Source: Seleniivibrio sp. (GTDB lineage: Bacteria > Chrysiogenota > Deferribacteres > Deferribacterales > Geovibrionaceae). Taken from it: 42,297 bases of DNA. The position numbers were made by a program, and so were the translations under genes. The notes under the pieces were generated by a model. That model saw only the letters and a program-made list of their open reading frames with translations. It was not told the origin of the DNA and did not search any database. Positions 32,684-41,481 of this stretch are shown here, piece by piece (the first letter of the stretch is position 1; each line of letters opens with the position of its first letter). Where the stretch lies: NCBI RefSeq assembly GCF_021209385.1, contig NZ_JAJOIL010000025.1:1-42297 (forward strand), in the 5' to 3' direction.

Positions 32684-33820
32684 TCATTTATCCTTTCTTA
32701 TAGAATCCAGATATGTCTGAATTGCGGACGCACGCTGCTGTGCGCTGTTTCTCAGTCCGCTTTCAGCGGAAGGCATCTCCGCAAGTCTTGCGTAGCCTGT
32801 CAGTGCGTCTTCATATTTCTTCTGAACGTCCAGTATGCGCGCATACGCATAGAGAAAATAACTGTCTCCGGGCGCACTCTGGACAGCCTTTTTGTATGCT
32901 GTCTCAGCTTTGGCGTAGTCTGCGGAGTTTTCCTGAATTATCCCCGCAGTGTAGTATATCTGTCCGCTGCCGGCTTTCGATGAATTTGCAGAAAGCAGGT
33001 TCAGCGCCTGTTCAGTGTATCCCATATCGGATATTTCAAGAGCCGCAGCACTTATAACAGACGAATCGGCTGTGTATGAGTAATTGTTGATTATGCCTTG
33101 TATCTCGTTCACCTTGCCCTGACGTATCTTAGCGGTGAGAAGTCCAGTCAAAGATGGCTTTGTTACCTTTTCAGCCAGCGCTTTCCCATAGAGTTCCTCT
33201 GCTTTTCTGCTGTTGCCGGAGCGGAGGGCTGATGCCGCCTGCGCAGTCATTGTATTGTAATCTATCATGCGGTCGTATTCTCTTTTTGCGCGCCCTGTAA
33301 GAACAAAAGAAGGATTGCTCTTCTGAACCGGCTGTGCCGGCACTGTTGACGGTGTAGTCGGCTGGGGTTCAGGCATCGGCGTCGGTGCCGTCTGCTGTTC
33401 AGGTGCGGGAGCAGGGACAGGCAAGGGTGCAGGAGTGGGTGCGGGCTTATTTATTTCAGGCAGACTGTTCATTGCGGCGAGTCTTTGCTTGTTTGCCGCT
33501 GTGGGGTCGTATTCCGGTGCGGGTGTCTCTTTCGGCTGAGTATCCGATGCGGGCTTTTTCACCGCCACAGGCTGAACCGCCTGCGGAACATCCTGTTTTA
33601 TGCCGCCTGCTGCGTTCACCTTATATCTGCTGTCGTCAGTTGGCATGAAAAGCACAATGATAAAACCGATGACGGCGACAGCGAGAAGTACCAGAAGTGA
33701 TTTTCTGGGTGCTTTGCCCCTGCTGCCGGAAGGTTTCAGGTTCAGAAGGCTCGGCGGTACGGCGTTTCCTGATTTTTTTGTACTGTTCACTTTTTTCAGA
33801 CTGTCGAGTATAAGGCTCAT
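32684..33820 (-). CDS. MshN-like pilus biogenesis protein (TPR, one membrane helix)
   Basis: The 378-residue product begins MSLILDSLKKVNSTKK, a short cytoplasmic start seen in GspB/MshN-type proteins. One membrane helix follows (SLLVLLAVAVIGFIIVLFMP, about 41-60), then a Pro-rich linker of about 90 residues. The C-terminal half has tetratricopeptide-like helices (YDRMIDYNTMTAQAASALRSGNSRKAEELYGKAL is cut here only for length: see 33050-33300). MshN sits after MshL in Vibrio pilus clusters, matching the order here. The periplasmic repeat domain may support the secretin. It is the last gene of the operon, 2 bases after the mshL stop. Confidence 0.75.
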   Translation of the reverse strand: MSLILDSLKKVNSTKKSGNAVPPSLLNLKPSGSRGKAPRKSLLVLLAVAVIGFIIVLFMPTDDSRYKVNAAGGIKQDVPQAVQPVAVKKPASDTQPKETPAPEYDPTAANKQRLAAMNSLPEINKPAPTPAPLPVPAPAPEQQTAPTPMPEPQPTTPSTVPAQPVQKSNPSFVLTGRAKREYDRMIDYNTMTAQAASALRSGNSRKAEELYGKALAEKVTKPSLTGLLTAKIRQGKVNEIQGIINNYSYTADSSVISAAALEISDMGYTEQALNLLSANSSKAGSGQIYYTAGIIQENSADYAKAETAYKKAVQSAPGDSYFLYAYARILDVQKKYEDALTGYARLAEMPSAESGLRNSAQQRASAIQTYLDSIRKDK

Positions 33821-33822
33821 GT

Positions 33823-35430
33823 CTATCCGTCTATAAGTGTAGTTGTTATAAGTATCACGAGTTCGCGTTTCTCTTTCTCAACGGAACGCGCCTTGAAAAG
33901 CATCCCCAGACCGGGGATATCGGCGAGGATAGGTATTCTGCGTTCGCTCACAACGTCCTTATTGGTTATGAGACCGCCCATGACTATTGTTGTGCCGTTC
34001 TGAACGGTAAGAACTGTTCCCGCCTCTTTCATGTTTACCTTCGGATAGCTGGCAACTGCGTATGAGTTGCCCTGATCGTCCAGTTCGTACTGGTATTCAA
34101 CATCTTCGATGCTTGAGAGTATCGGAACAACGTGCAGAGTTATCCTGTTGTCGTCCATAACGTTTGCAGTAACGCCAAGCGTTATTCCGTCAAGCACCGT
34201 GGAGCGTTCGTATGTTATTGTCTGCGTGTCCTCTTCCGTGTCGTTGTCAACCTTCTTTTCCCAGAATGGGTTGAGCTGACCGGAGGTTATCATTGCACTC
34301 TGTCCGTTCAGCACCCTTATGCGCGGGTTGCCGAGTGATTCTATCCTTCCCTGAGTGGCTATGAACTCGAACAGGTTGTTATAGGACTGAACAACGCCCA
34401 CAGGGGTTTGAGAGCCGATTATGTCGCCAATGAGGGTCACGCCGTACCTTCCGTTCTCGCTGGTCCAGTTTATTCCGTACGCGCTGGAATCGGTAAGCAC
34501 AACTTCCATTATCTTAGCCTCTATGAGCACCTGCTTTGAAGCGTCCTTAACGGTTTGTTCGATGTATTCGTCAATCATATGCACAACGTGGGGCGGAGCA
34601 TACACTCTTAAAAGCCCTGTAAGGGTGTTGAAGGAGTATCCGCGCAGACCTCTGTAATATGAAAGTTTTGTCTGCATGGTGCCTGATGATGATGCGGAAC
34701 TGTCAGTTTTGGATTTTGAACCGGACTTATCCGTGCCGCCGGAAGTTGGCTGGGTGTTTCCGTTTTGCTGCGAGGAACCTCCGGAATCAGATTGCGGCTG
34801 CCCGTTTTCGTCAACTATGTCCGGAAAAATCATCCCGTAGACTGCAGCAAGCACGTTTGCCTGCATGTTCGCCAGAATCCCCTGTTTGGAATAAGTTATC
34901 TTATAGTCGCCGCTAAGCTCGGTGGAGGTCGAATCCGAACCGAATATGTTTCCCCCTATGGTGGAGGTCTGATCGGCTGTTACTGTTGTGTATGGTATTT
35001 TATATGTCTTTGCAATATAAGCTGAAATTTTTAACGTACTGCCTGTTATCGTATATGCAACGCCCGCATTTTCACATACGCTGTCCAAAGCGTCTCTGGC
35101 TGGCATGTTTTTTACGGTCAGTGTGAACGGTTTGCTGACGTTCACTTCGGGACCTATGATGAGGTTCAGACCGGATTCCGCTGCTATCATGTAAAGCACG
35201 GCGGAGAGATTCTGTTCAACTGCATCAACAGAAACGTAGACGTTTTCAAGGGGATCGTTCTCTATCACCGGTTTTGCAATTATTGGCGGAGGGGGCGGAG
35301 CCAGAGGTTTTACGGGCTGTGCCTTTGAAAAGTCGGGCATAATGACCGCTGCCTGTCTCTTTTCATCTGTTGTTGCGCATGAAACGAGCGAGAGCGCCAG
35401 AAGAGAGATCAATATTGAACGTAATACCAT
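33823..35430 (-). CDS. mshL: Secretin lipoprotein of MshL type
   Basis: From ATG 35430 (GGGGGA five bases upstream; a TTG at 35442 is also in frame) the product is 535 residues. It has a lipoprotein signal (LALSLVSC, Cys18) and an STN domain (VYVSVDAVEQNLSAVLYMIA). An N1-type domain comes next, then a long Ser/Gly/Gln-rich insert near residues 205-250. The C-terminal secretin core carries VTANVMDDNRITLHVVPIL, TTIVMGGLI and IPILADIPGLGMLFK. It would form the outer-membrane ring through which a Msh-type pilus or type II pseudopilus substrate passes. It overlaps the mshK-like gene by 22 bases. Confidence 0.9.
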   Translation of the reverse strand: MVLRSILISLLALSLVSCATTDEKRQAAVIMPDFSKAQPVKPLAPPPPPIIAKPVIENDPLENVYVSVDAVEQNLSAVLYMIAAESGLNLIIGPEVNVSKPFTLTVKNMPARDALDSVCENAGVAYTITGSTLKISAYIAKTYKIPYTTVTADQTSTIGGNIFGSDSTSTELSGDYKITYSKQGILANMQANVLAAVYGMIFPDIVDENGQPQSDSGGSSQQNGNTQPTSGGTDKSGSKSKTDSSASSSGTMQTKLSYYRGLRGYSFNTLTGLLRVYAPPHVVHMIDEYIEQTVKDASKQVLIEAKIMEVVLTDSSAYGINWTSENGRYGVTLIGDIIGSQTPVGVVQSYNNLFEFIATQGRIESLGNPRIRVLNGQSAMITSGQLNPFWEKKVDNDTEEDTQTITYERSTVLDGITLGVTANVMDDNRITLHVVPILSSIEDVEYQYELDDQGNSYAVASYPKVNMKEAGTVLTVQNGTTIVMGGLITNKDVVSERRIPILADIPGLGMLFKARSVEKEKRELVILITTTLIDG

Positions 35431-35951
35431 TTTTTCCCCCAATCCCCTTCCAGCAGAACTTTTGAATCGCCAACCGCTGTAAGGCGGACTGTACCGTCAA
35501 CACTTTCGCCAAGATTGACCAGTCTGCCGTTAATAACTGCGCATTTTTTATTTCTGCCGTTCATTACGGCGGATATTCTGTAAGGCGGAGCCTGTGTCTG
35601 CATTGCCGGAACATCCGAAGAAGCTTCCTGCGGAATTTCCTGAACCGGCTGTTGAAAAGCTCTGTTAAAAAAACTGCTGATAAACGGATTTGTAAGATAA
35701 ACCGACATGTTGAAAGGCTTCATGAGTTGTGGATCTTCTCCTGTCGTCAGTGCTTTGGTGAATTTCGCGTCATCATCCGGAATGGAGATATTAAACACCT
35801 GAAGCATCCTGTCGAACCTCTCCGAAGCCAAGTTGTCTACGGAAGACTCTAGCACAGACCTCAGGAAAAAGACACAGAAAAGCACCGCCAAAGGGAGCAA
35901 CAGTTTGATGTATGCGGCTGTGTTCAGCTTTTTCAGTTTTTTAATATTCAT
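35409..35951 (-). CDS. MshK/PilP-like pilus assembly protein
   Basis: The 180-residue product has one N-terminal membrane helix (LLLPLAVLFCVFFL, about 18-31), a Pro/Gln-rich stretch and a small C-terminal domain. That domain contains INGRLVNLGESVDGTVRLTA and VLLEGDW, the PilP/GspC/MshK homology-region pattern that links the inner-membrane platform to the secretin. Gene order directly before mshL supports that role. It overlaps the mshJ-like gene by 11 bases. Identification rests on this short domain and synteny, so it is less certain than mshL. Confidence 0.72.
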   Translation of the reverse strand: MNIKKLKKLNTAAYIKLLLPLAVLFCVFFLRSVLESSVDNLASERFDRMLQVFNISIPDDDAKFTKALTTGEDPQLMKPFNMSVYLTNPFISSFFNRAFQQPVQEIPQEASSDVPAMQTQAPPYRISAVMNGRNKKCAVINGRLVNLGESVDGTVRLTAVGDSKVLLEGDWGKKWYYVQY

Positions 35952-36471
35952 AGCTTCCGCCGTAGTAAGGTTGGTCGGCGTTTATGAGAAAACGCACGGT
36001 TTTCCTGTTTTCTGATCTTGAGAAAGAGAGTTTTTTTACAGTTATGACCGGCGCAATGCTGTTTTCGAGATAGGTGATTATGTCGGTTATCTGGGACGGG
36101 TCTGTGGGCTGTATCTCAAATTCCAGATCGGCGCTGAATGAACCGCCCTTGTCCGTTATATCGTTCAGTATTTTTCCGCCGTAAAGGGTGCGGAAGTTTT
36201 CCAGTGTTTCCAGAAGAAGCCTTTTCGCCTCTATCTGTGTCAGGTAGGGCGGGTTTACCGTGCCGAGAGCCTGCTCAAGTTTCATGAGTTTTTCGCGGGT
36301 TTCATCAGGCTTGTATTGCATAGAGGTTCTACGCATGTTTGTTATGTTGTTTTCCATGGAGCTGTTGACTGAATTGACACACAGCAGCAGAACAGAAAGG
36401 CTGAATATCATACTGCTGAACATTACCAGTAGTTTATAGGTCTGAAATGCCCGCCTGATTCGATGCATCAT
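35941..36471 (-). CDS. MshJ/PilO-like inner-membrane protein
   Basis: The 176-residue product has an N-terminal helix (LVMFSSMIFSLSVLLLCVNS, about 14-33), a coiled-coil region and a ferredoxin-like C-terminal domain. The domain has the pattern FSADLEFEIQPTDPSQITDIITYL, as in PilO and MshJ. Such proteins form the periplasmic part of the alignment subcomplex in type IV pilus and type II secretion machines. It overlaps the mshI-like gene by 4 bases. Sequence similarity across this family is low, so the call leans on topology and gene order. Confidence 0.72.
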   Translation of the reverse strand: MMHRIRRAFQTYKLLVMFSSMIFSLSVLLLCVNSVNSSMENNITNMRRTSMQYKPDETREKLMKLEQALGTVNPPYLTQIEAKRLLLETLENFRTLYGGKILNDITDKGGSFSADLEFEIQPTDPSQITDIITYLENSIAPVITVKKLSFSRSENRKTVRFLINADQPYYGGSYEY

Positions 36472-37847
36472 TCGCCCCCTTTCTTAAAGAGGAGCTTTAC
36501 GGTTACAGTCATTTCATCTGTTTTGAAAACTGTTCCGTTATCAAGCGAGTAGCCGCTTTCTGCTGTTATTCCTGAAAGTTCGTTTTCAAATTTTTCTTTG
36601 AAATTTTCCATCTGTGCCAGCCTGCCGAAATGGAGAGTGCCTCCTATCTCAACTGTCCTTTCGCCATCTTTTGATGCGTCGAAAGTCACCAGATCGAAGT
36701 CTCCAAGCGCCAGAAGGGGTGCGAACATGCCGAATTCCCTCGGAACGCTCTGCTGTCTTTTTTCCAGAGTGCGGTAGTAATGAAGGTCAAACTGTTTTCC
36801 GTGTCCTTCCGACACTTCCGAAAGATATTTTCTTATCCTGCCGTTCAGCGCCTGTGCCTGCATGGTCATGGTTTCCTTATTCTCGTAAAGGTTTGCCAGA
36901 GCAGACATATTCATGAACAGGAGAATGAGGATGCATAGCAGCGTCGTAACGTTCATTATACCTGTTGCATATGACATTGCCTGTTTTTTTATTATCGTGG
37001 CAGGAGTCATATCGTATGCGCTGTCCAGACAGCACAGCGAGATGGGTATCATGTACTCCTGAAAGATATCGTTGGGGCAGTTTTCCACCACTCCGGCAGG
37101 GATAAGAGTGGATTGTGCAACGCCTGAGAATTCATAAAACATTGTGACAAGCTCGCTCATATCGGCAAGTTTGCCGGAAAATACGATATTGTCAATTTTC
37201 AGCCTCAGGTTTTTTGTTGCATACATGTATGTAAGGTTAAGATATTCGTAATATGCACTTAAAAGATTTGATCCTTTTTCTGTGGGGTTGTTTCTGGTGT
37301 ATACGATGTAGTCGTTGATGCAAATGGTGACGCATATTCTGGTTTCGTCTGCGAATGCGTGGAATACGGTTTTGTCGGGGAAATATTTGTTCACCAGAGC
37401 GCACAGAGCAAAGTCGGAAACGGTGAACATATTCAGCTGTCCCATGGTCTCTTCCGACAGTCCCGAATCTTCATAAAGCATTGAAGACGGAACCATAAGC
37501 ACTTTATATGTCAGGTTGCCAGCTGAATCAGGCAGAGCGGAGTTGTTCGTTTTATAAGCCATAAGATATTCCACGGACGGATCCATGCTCTCTTTAAGCT
37601 TGTTCATCGATATTATTCTGAATGTTTCGGAATCTTTTACAGGCGGGAGTGTTACCGTTTCCTCTATGGTGTCGAAATAACTCATGCCTATGTTTAAAGG
37701 CATCCCTTTGGAAAGATGCTGGATATTATCAGCATCCGTGGTATAATATTTAAGCATGGAGAAGGTTTTTCCTTTCCTTTGCATTACCACAGCCTTAGCA
37801 GTTGTTGTACCGCCGGAGCCAGACAGCTCGGCACTGAATAATTTCAT
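36468..37847 (-). CDS. MshI-like (PilM/PilN fusion) pilus assembly protein
   Basis: From ATG 37847 the product is 459 residues; an upstream TTG at 37871 is in frame but neither start has a good ribosome-binding site. The N-terminal 270 residues look like a degenerate PilM/actin-like cytoplasmic domain. One membrane helix follows (TTLLCILILLFMNMSAL, about 295-312). The PilN-like periplasmic part has a coiled coil (LYENKETMTMQAQALNGRI) and a ferredoxin-like end. That fused layout is characteristic of MshI. It leads the minus-strand operon and faces the response-regulator gene across about 50 bases. Confidence 0.72.
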   Translation of the reverse strand: MKLFSAELSGSGGTTTAKAVVMQRKGKTFSMLKYYTTDADNIQHLSKGMPLNIGMSYFDTIEETVTLPPVKDSETFRIISMNKLKESMDPSVEYLMAYKTNNSALPDSAGNLTYKVLMVPSSMLYEDSGLSEETMGQLNMFTVSDFALCALVNKYFPDKTVFHAFADETRICVTICINDYIVYTRNNPTEKGSNLLSAYYEYLNLTYMYATKNLRLKIDNIVFSGKLADMSELVTMFYEFSGVAQSTLIPAGVVENCPNDIFQEYMIPISLCCLDSAYDMTPATIIKKQAMSYATGIMNVTTLLCILILLFMNMSALANLYENKETMTMQAQALNGRIRKYLSEVSEGHGKQFDLHYYRTLEKRQQSVPREFGMFAPLLALGDFDLVTFDASKDGERTVEIGGTLHFGRLAQMENFKEKFENELSGITAESGYSLDNGTVFKTDEMTVTVKLLFKKGGE

Positions 37848-37897
37848 AAGCAACAATACTATGGCAATCAAACTATTTCAAGAGAATTGATGTTTAA

Positions 37898-38497
37898 ATG
37901 CTGCGAATTTTGGTAGTCGAAGACGACGAGGCGATAAGAAGTCAGCTTTGTTTCGCCATGGAAAAAAAGTATGATGTGACAGAGGCTTCAAATGCTCCTG
38001 ATGCTATTTCCGAGGCAGAAAAGGAGCCTTTTGACGTTGCAGTGGTGGATCTCGGTCTTCCGCCGAATGAACAAAGCCCTGTTGAAGGCCTTAAGGTCAT
38101 AGAAATCCTTCTTTCCATATCCCAATGCAAGATAATTGTGCTGACCGGACAGTCCACGAAAGAATGTGCCATGAGCGCCCTTGAGCGCGGTGTGTTCGAT
38201 TTCCTCCTGAAACCTGTCAAGATGGAGCAGCTCTTTTATTCCATTGAACGGGCGGAACTCTTCATTTCAACCGAAAAAGAACTTCAGAAACAGGGCGTCG
38301 AAAAGATAGAATTTCAGGTTAAGATAGGCGACGGTCTGCAAAAGCTGAGAGAGCTCGCCGAGAAGAACATCATCCTAAAGGTTCTTAACGACACAGGTTT
38401 CAATGTTTACCAGTCCGCTAAGATACTCGGTGTTAAACGGGAAAGCCTTTATTACTTTATAAAAAAATTCAACCTCTCCAGAAAACCAGATGCTTGA
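37898..38497 (+). CDS. Response regulator with Fis-type DNA-binding domain
   Basis: The 199-residue product has a receiver domain (about 1-120) with acidic pocket E8-D9-D10, phospho-acceptor D51, T83 and K105. A linker helix follows, and then a C-terminal helix-turn-helix of Fis type (about 155-193, SAKILGVKRESLYYFIKKF). There is no central AAA+ domain, so it is not a sigma-54 activator, although the HTH is of that kind. It overlaps the kinase gene by 8 bases, making a cognate pair. It diverges from the Msh-like operon within about 50 bases, so that operon and the downstream pilin are natural targets (inference). Confidence 0.88.
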   Translation: MLRILVVEDDEAIRSQLCFAMEKKYDVTEASNAPDAISEAEKEPFDVAVVDLGLPPNEQSPVEGLKVIEILLSISQCKIIVLTGQSTKECAMSALERGVFDFLLKPVKMEQLFYSIERAELFISTEKELQKQGVEKIEFQVKIGDGLQKLRELAEKNIILKVLNDTGFNVYQSAKILGVKRESLYYFIKKFNLSRKPDA

Positions 38498-39545
38498 TAA
38501 TGTCTTTATAGCCTTTATCACTTCCTGCCTGATAATAATTTTAAGCCATTTGTCAGTAAAGTTTGTTACCAACAGGTATTTGGGTATCATATCTCAGCTT
38601 ATAAAAATGAACGAGGTTGACGGATTCGATCCGGTTATGCTTTTGCGGCACCTTGAGCCGTTCCTTAAAAAGGCGGGTATCAAAGATTTCGGATATTACC
38701 TTTTCTATCATAATGTTGAATACGTCCGCAGGAACGTTTCCCAGAAAAAATCCATCACAAAATTTGTTCATACGGCAGAGTATACGGTGTATATCGATAT
38801 AGTCCCCGGTTTGAGGCTCATCGAATCGGATTTTATAACCAAAGTGCTTGTGGAGGTCATCTTTCTTCTGCTTAAAGCTGATGTGAACATACAGACAACG
38901 GCGGCGCAGAAGGCGTTCCGCAAATCTGTTGAACTACAGACCTTTATCAATCATGATGTTAAAAATCTGATCCAGTTTGTAAACGTGCTGGAGTTCAACC
39001 TGAAACAGGTGGACGATGACGCGGGATATCGCAGGCTCGTCAGATATATGCAGAAGAGTCTGCCGGGACTTAAAGTCCGTGCGGATAAAATACTTTCCGC
39101 GCTCAACAGCACCCAGCCGGAGATGGACAGCGTACCCGAAAAGCTGATGCCTATGATAATGGTTACAGATGCGGCTGGAATATACGGGGTGAACATCCAT
39201 TCCGATACGCCTGCCGATATGGTTATCACCGCACGCAAAAGAGGGCTTGCCGTTATTATTGAAAATATCATAAAGAACTTCTATGATAAGAGCATATCGG
39301 AACGGGGGATCAGTCTTTTCGTAGACGTGTCGGAGGAGGATTCATCATACACTATGAGATTCAGAGACTCCGGTTCGCCAATTTCCGACTGCGAAAAGAT
39401 ATTTGAACCCTTCTTTTCCGGCAAAGTGAATGGACTGGGCATAGGACTTTTTCACTGCCGCAACGTTGCGGCAGGTATGGGCGGAAAACTTACCGCTGAG
39501 AATACGGGTGAAGGTCCGGTCTTTTTGCTTGTTATAAACAAATGA
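38490..39545 (+). CDS. Membrane sensor histidine kinase, partner of the preceding regulator
   Basis: The 351-residue product has one N-terminal membrane helix (about 5-24) and a cytoplasmic region of about 120 residues with no recognised sensor fold. The H-box is NHDVKNLIQFVN (phospho-accepting H155). The HATPase domain follows with N-box IIENIIKNF, G1 FRDSGSP, F-box IFEPFFSGK and G2 GLGIGLFHCR. The HDxKN form of the H-box is shared with PrsK of exopolysaccharide/PEP-CTERM systems. With no large periplasmic loop, it probably senses a membrane or cytoplasmic signal. It is followed by a prepilin gene. Confidence 0.86.
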   Translation: MLDNVFIAFITSCLIIILSHLSVKFVTNRYLGIISQLIKMNEVDGFDPVMLLRHLEPFLKKAGIKDFGYYLFYHNVEYVRRNVSQKKSITKFVHTAEYTVYIDIVPGLRLIESDFITKVLVEVIFLLLKADVNIQTTAAQKAFRKSVELQTFINHDVKNLIQFVNVLEFNLKQVDDDAGYRRLVRYMQKSLPGLKVRADKILSALNSTQPEMDSVPEKLMPMIMVTDAAGIYGVNIHSDTPADMVITARKRGLAVIIENIIKNFYDKSISERGISLFVDVSEEDSSYTMRFRDSGSPISDCEKIFEPFFSGKVNGLGIGLFHCRNVAAGMGGKLTAENTGEGPVFLLVINK

Positions 39546-39553
39546 GGTACTCA

Positions 39554-40204
39554 ATGTCTGCGAAGGGCTTCACTCTGGTAGAGTTTTCCATAGTGCTGGT
39601 TATAATCGGTATTATCATCACAATGGCTGTCAGAGGACAGGGGCTGATAGAGAATTCCAGAGGAAAGAAGGTTGTTACAGACGCCACTGTTCTTGTGGAC
39701 GCACAGAACAAGTTCCTCGAAAGAACAGGCAGATATGCCGGAGACAGCGATGACGACGGTGTTATAGATTTTCAGACTCTCAATTCTACCATTCCGGATA
39801 ATGCATCCTCAGGCTCTGTCGATGCGGATTTTGCCTTTGACGAACTCAAAAACCTCGGGTTTTTACCATCAGGTACTCCTAACAGTCAGCTTTCATCAAC
39901 ACAGCGTGGCGGATACATGTATTTTGCAGGGACAACAGTTACGGACAGTGCGGAAAACACCGTACCTATGAATATGATCGTTCTGCGAAACGTGGAGTGT
40001 GCCGCGGCATTTGCTCTGGAGTTAAGCGTCGATTCCGATGCACCGGATTCTGATACCGGAGCTTCTAATGGCAGGATAAGGCGTTTGAGCGGAAATTCAT
40101 TCGCAGGATCCAGCTGGACTGCTTCAGACGGTGACTGTGTTTCAGCCGGAAAAGTAAACGGAAGCAATACAACCAATATAGTTTATATCATCAACAACCT
40201 GTAA
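39554..40204 (+). CDS. Type IV prepilin-like protein
   Basis: ATG 39554 is preferred to one at 39542 because GAGGT lies 5 bases before it, giving leader MSAKG cleaved before FTLVEFSIVLVIIG. The product is 216 residues with the prepilin peptidase motif and one hydrophobic N-terminal helix. The globular part contains a D-rich loop (GDSDDDGVIDFQ), a Ca-binding-like motif also found in type II pseudopilins. Two Cys (ECAAAFAL, DGDCVSAG) could form the usual C-terminal disulfide. It may be the major or a minor subunit of the Msh-like pilus encoded next door. It is probably co-transcribed with the two-component genes. Confidence 0.88.
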   Translation: MSAKGFTLVEFSIVLVIIGIIITMAVRGQGLIENSRGKKVVTDATVLVDAQNKFLERTGRYAGDSDDDGVIDFQTLNSTIPDNASSGSVDADFAFDELKNLGFLPSGTPNSQLSSTQRGGYMYFAGTTVTDSAENTVPMNMIVLRNVECAAAFALELSVDSDAPDSDTGASNGRIRRLSGNSFAGSSWTASDGDCVSAGKVNGSNTTNIVYIINNL

Positions 40205-40264
40205 TTTAGGGCATATTCCCAAAACAAATCAACTTGTCAAGAAAATATGGATATTTAGTGTGGT

Positions 40265-40333
40265 AATATTCACATGCTAATTATCATATCTGTTTTGACA
40301 GTTATGGTCAATAATCCTAATATTGTGAATATT
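40265..40333 (+). promoter_or_regulatory. Promoter bracketed by a perfect 10-bp inverted repeat
   Basis: AATATTCACA (40265-40274) and TGTGAATATT (40324-40333) are perfect inverted copies 49 bp apart. Between them lies TTGACA (40295-40300), 17 bp, TAATAT (40318-40323), a good sigma-70-like promoter for the lipoprotein gene. The right arm covers the likely start site near 40330. The arms could be paired operator half-sites or a weak hairpin with the following T-run. Confidence 0.5.
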
Positions 40334-40351
40334 TTTTGAGGGAGGTTATGT

Positions 40352-41440
40352 ATGAAGAAATTTGTATGGCTGTTGCTTCTGATATCCGTGACAACGCTTG
40401 TGTCCGGATGCGGCAACGACAGCGACGGCACAAACGGAGACTCATCTGACAAGGTCAGCGATGTCCTTTCGACAGATGAAAGAACTCTTTTTACAACTGA
40501 GGAACTTGCGACAATTGACTCTATGGCGGGCGAGGAGATTGTTGTTGCTGCAAATGCAGAACTCGATTCTGCAAACACTGATGGTGTGATAACTCAGGAT
40601 GAGCTTGAGAGAGTTAACGCTTATTACAAAATGGCGGCTGAAAAAACTGATGAAGGTAAAATCCTTTATTCAATTTCCAGTGTTGCAACAGCGGCTGATC
40701 TCGTTGCTAACGTAACGTCTGTACGCACCAGCACAGGCAAAATGGTTTATGTACCTTACGAATCTCACGCTGTGAATTACATTAAAGGTTCACTTGTGGA
40801 TTCTTACTACAACGATGTCACAGAGGATATCAATGCGTCTATAGCACTGCTTGATCAGATTGACAGCAGTTTCAATGCTGAAATGACATTTGGTAAAACC
40901 ACATATGATGTGGACTATGGTGACGTTCTCACACTGAAAGCGGCACTTGAGACAGCAAAAATATCAGTTGCACTCGCTTATGCATATAATATTAAGAGCG
41001 AAACAAACTATCTTTATGTAAGAGACTTTGTTGCCCAAAATGCTGATTTTTATGTGCCTTCCGATGACGCCGCAACAGTTCTTGCCGCTCAGAAATCCGG
41101 CGCTCTTGCTATGCTTAAAGATTTCAAAGATGCTGTAGATTATATCACTGCGGAAACAGACAGTCAGGCGGATGACCTCGTTACGGCAAAAGTAAGTGAT
41201 AACTTTGATCTTGACAAGATATACGACGGAGTTGTTGATTCCATAAACGGCGGCGGAGCCTACCAGTCAGGTCCTTTTGCATATGATTTTGCAAAACTCT
41301 TCACTCCTTTGGCTTTGAGAAGCTATGTGAATTATGATACTGTGGACGATTCTCTTGACGGATTTATGACGGCAAGCGATGAAGATCTTGAATCTGTACA
41401 TAGGCAGATCAGCCGTTATTTAGGAGCTAGTATAAAATAA
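40352..41440 (+). CDS. Lipoprotein of unknown function
   Basis: The 362-residue product has a textbook lipoprotein signal (LLLISVTTLVSGC, lipidated Cys20), then a Gly/Asp/Ser-rich spacer. A largely helical body follows that is rich in Ala, Asp and Val (LALAY-like helices, YDVDYGDVLTLKAALETAKI). An Asp-X-Asp-X pattern in NTDGVITQDELERV resembles an EF-hand-like loop. I do not recognise a named family. Its N-terminal residues lack an inner-membrane retention Asp at +2 (Gly follows Cys), so it probably goes to the outer membrane. GGGAGG precedes the ATG. It has its own promoter and is followed by a terminator. Confidence 0.82.
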   Translation: MKKFVWLLLLISVTTLVSGCGNDSDGTNGDSSDKVSDVLSTDERTLFTTEELATIDSMAGEEIVVAANAELDSANTDGVITQDELERVNAYYKMAAEKTDEGKILYSISSVATAADLVANVTSVRTSTGKMVYVPYESHAVNYIKGSLVDSYYNDVTEDINASIALLDQIDSSFNAEMTFGKTTYDVDYGDVLTLKAALETAKISVALAYAYNIKSETNYLYVRDFVAQNADFYVPSDDAATVLAAQKSGALAMLKDFKDAVDYITAETDSQADDLVTAKVSDNFDLDKIYDGVVDSINGGGAYQSGPFAYDFAKLFTPLALRSYVNYDTVDDSLDGFMTASDEDLESVHRQISRYLGASIK

Positions 41441-41446
41441 CTTAGT

Positions 41447-41472
41447 GCGGGCGCTATGCGCCCGCTTCTTTT
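41447..41472 (+). terminator. Intrinsic terminator after the lipoprotein gene
   Basis: GCGGGCGC (41447-41454), loop TAT, GCGCCCGC (41458-41465), then TTCTTTT. The 8-bp GC stem is perfect and begins 6 bases after the stop. The next gene starts only 10 bases later, so its expression needs read-through. Confidence 0.85.
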
Positions 41473-41481
41473 AAGGTATTA

